DNA of 64,000 nt from Euborellia annulipes. Taxonomy: Eukaryota; Arthropoda; Insecta; Dermaptera; Anisolabididae. The stretch spans positions 62,001-126,000 of the forward strand of contig JAKCPI010004475.1 in the NCBI GenBank assembly GCA_023213315.1. The letters run 5' to 3'. This document shows positions 63,503-64,000 of the stretch, piece after piece. How positions within the stretch are numbered: position 1 is the stretch's first letter; the number at the start of each line of letters is the position of its first letter. Made by a program: the position numbers and the translations under genes. A model generated the notes under the pieces. That model saw nothing but the letters and a program-made list of their open reading frames with translations, was not told the DNA's origin and did no database searches.

Positions 63503-63705
63503 GTTTGATTGTGAATGAACATCCGGGCTTTAGAGTCAAGATTGTACCGCCCAGATCTTCATATAACAGTTTCAAAATTTTATTTGACTTTTTTTATTGG
63601 AGGAAAAAGGAGCTTTTAATACCTGAATCTGATCTGGAAACACTTGTTGGGTATTTAAATAAAATAATAAATAATCTAAATGCAAAATCTTGTTTTCTTT
63701 GATTT
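63503..63705 (+). CDS. possible coding exon, unknown protein
   Basis: After TGCATATTTTAAG, an acceptable splice acceptor, a frame of about 66 codons runs to a TGA. It includes GFRVKIVPPRSSYNSFKILF, then WRKKELLIPESDLETLVGYL and an Asn-rich end. Residue mix and amphipathic spacing are protein-like and free of repeats, and an in-frame stop just upstream requires splicing or a non-ATG start. AATAAA follows at about 63835. I recognise no family. Confidence 0.22.
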
Positions 63706-64000
63706 CATCACAACAATATTCGTTATTTAACATCATCGCTGTTTTAGATGGTTATATATGTTAATCCTTACAGCAAGAGAACAATCTCGTTCAAATTTTC
63801 CCATTATAGAATTGTATAGTTATCACTAAGCAGTAATAAAGATTTTAATATAAAATTTTTATTCGATTCCTCCTTCACGTTAATACTTGAGCAATATTTA
63901 AATAGATTTCCACAAAAGAACAAATTCACTTTGACAAGATGAGCTCTAGTGGCTTGAACCAAGATTGTTGTACCGTACATTGTGGTCGATAAGATGAGTT
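63706..64000. other. gene-free AT-rich DNA to window end
   Basis: No further frame or repeat is recognised. Confidence 0.4.

Noticed and set aside
1..64000. CRISPR array or prokaryotic operon
   Set aside because: No regularly spaced identical repeats with unique spacers; base composition, SINEs and transposons are eukaryotic.

Overview
The window is AT-rich, gene-poor animal nuclear DNA. It has long A/T and G/C homopolymer runs, tRNA-derived SINEs, many short cut-and-paste transposon relics and fold-back repeats, and no operon-like packing. The SINE and transposon mix and the size of the gene-free space suggest an arthropod-type invertebrate, possibly a crustacean such as a copepod. That assignment is a guess; no conserved gene confirms it. 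I find no complete protein-coding gene. The open frames longer than 60 codons are mostly low-complexity or lie inside repeats. Two short exon candidates (12540-12635 and 63503-63705) and two broken transposase remnants (25931-26162 and 53746-53860) are the only protein-like pieces I can defend.

Repeat landscape. Family R1 (up to about 830 bp, at least 12 copies or fragments from 1.1 to 45.6 kb) has a hairpin head and a tail ending in GGTAAGAGAAAGT. Family R2 (two copies, 4567-5624 and 40864-41825) has CCCTGGTAGGAA terminal inverted repeats around a palindromic minisatellite. A set of fold-back elements at 9.7, 13.4, 37, 39.6, 42.2, 50.4 and 59 kb, with partial copies at 16, 22.3, 42.4 and 48.2 kb, carries hammerhead-ribozyme-like cores (CTGANGA, stem II, GAAAC), as Penelope-like retroelements do. 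DNA transposons include hAT-type MITEs with 8-bp target duplications (32.2, 39.8, 53.3, 54.5, 55.4 kb), mariner-type elements with TA duplications (48.0, 53.6, 56.6 kb), Harbinger-like copies (7.8 and 57.2 kb), a TTAA element (14.6 kb) and two pogo-like elements (25.7 and 43.9 kb). At least four SINE families are present, three of which share one 3' tail.

Between the repeats lie about 20 compact islands of more complex, GC-richer sequence (for example 2.2, 7.0, 10.4, 12.4, 15.7, 20.9, 25.5, 33.5, 43.1, 56.2 and 61.2 kb). Several adjoin (GA)n tracts and contain homeodomain, Hox/Exd, caudal-like or POU-like words. Together with the absence of genes, this looks like a regulatory gene desert or a very long intron near a developmental gene, though that reading is inference.

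Nesting gives relative ages. A hAT MITE sits in a SINE inside a ribozyme fold-back (39.5-40.35 kb). A SINE sits in a pogo-like element inside R1 (43.5-45.6 kb). A ribozyme fold-back sits inside a MITE (13.15-14.0 kb). A 208-bp GC-rich insert with a perfect 20-bp target duplication (50828-51035) appears to be among the youngest insertions.
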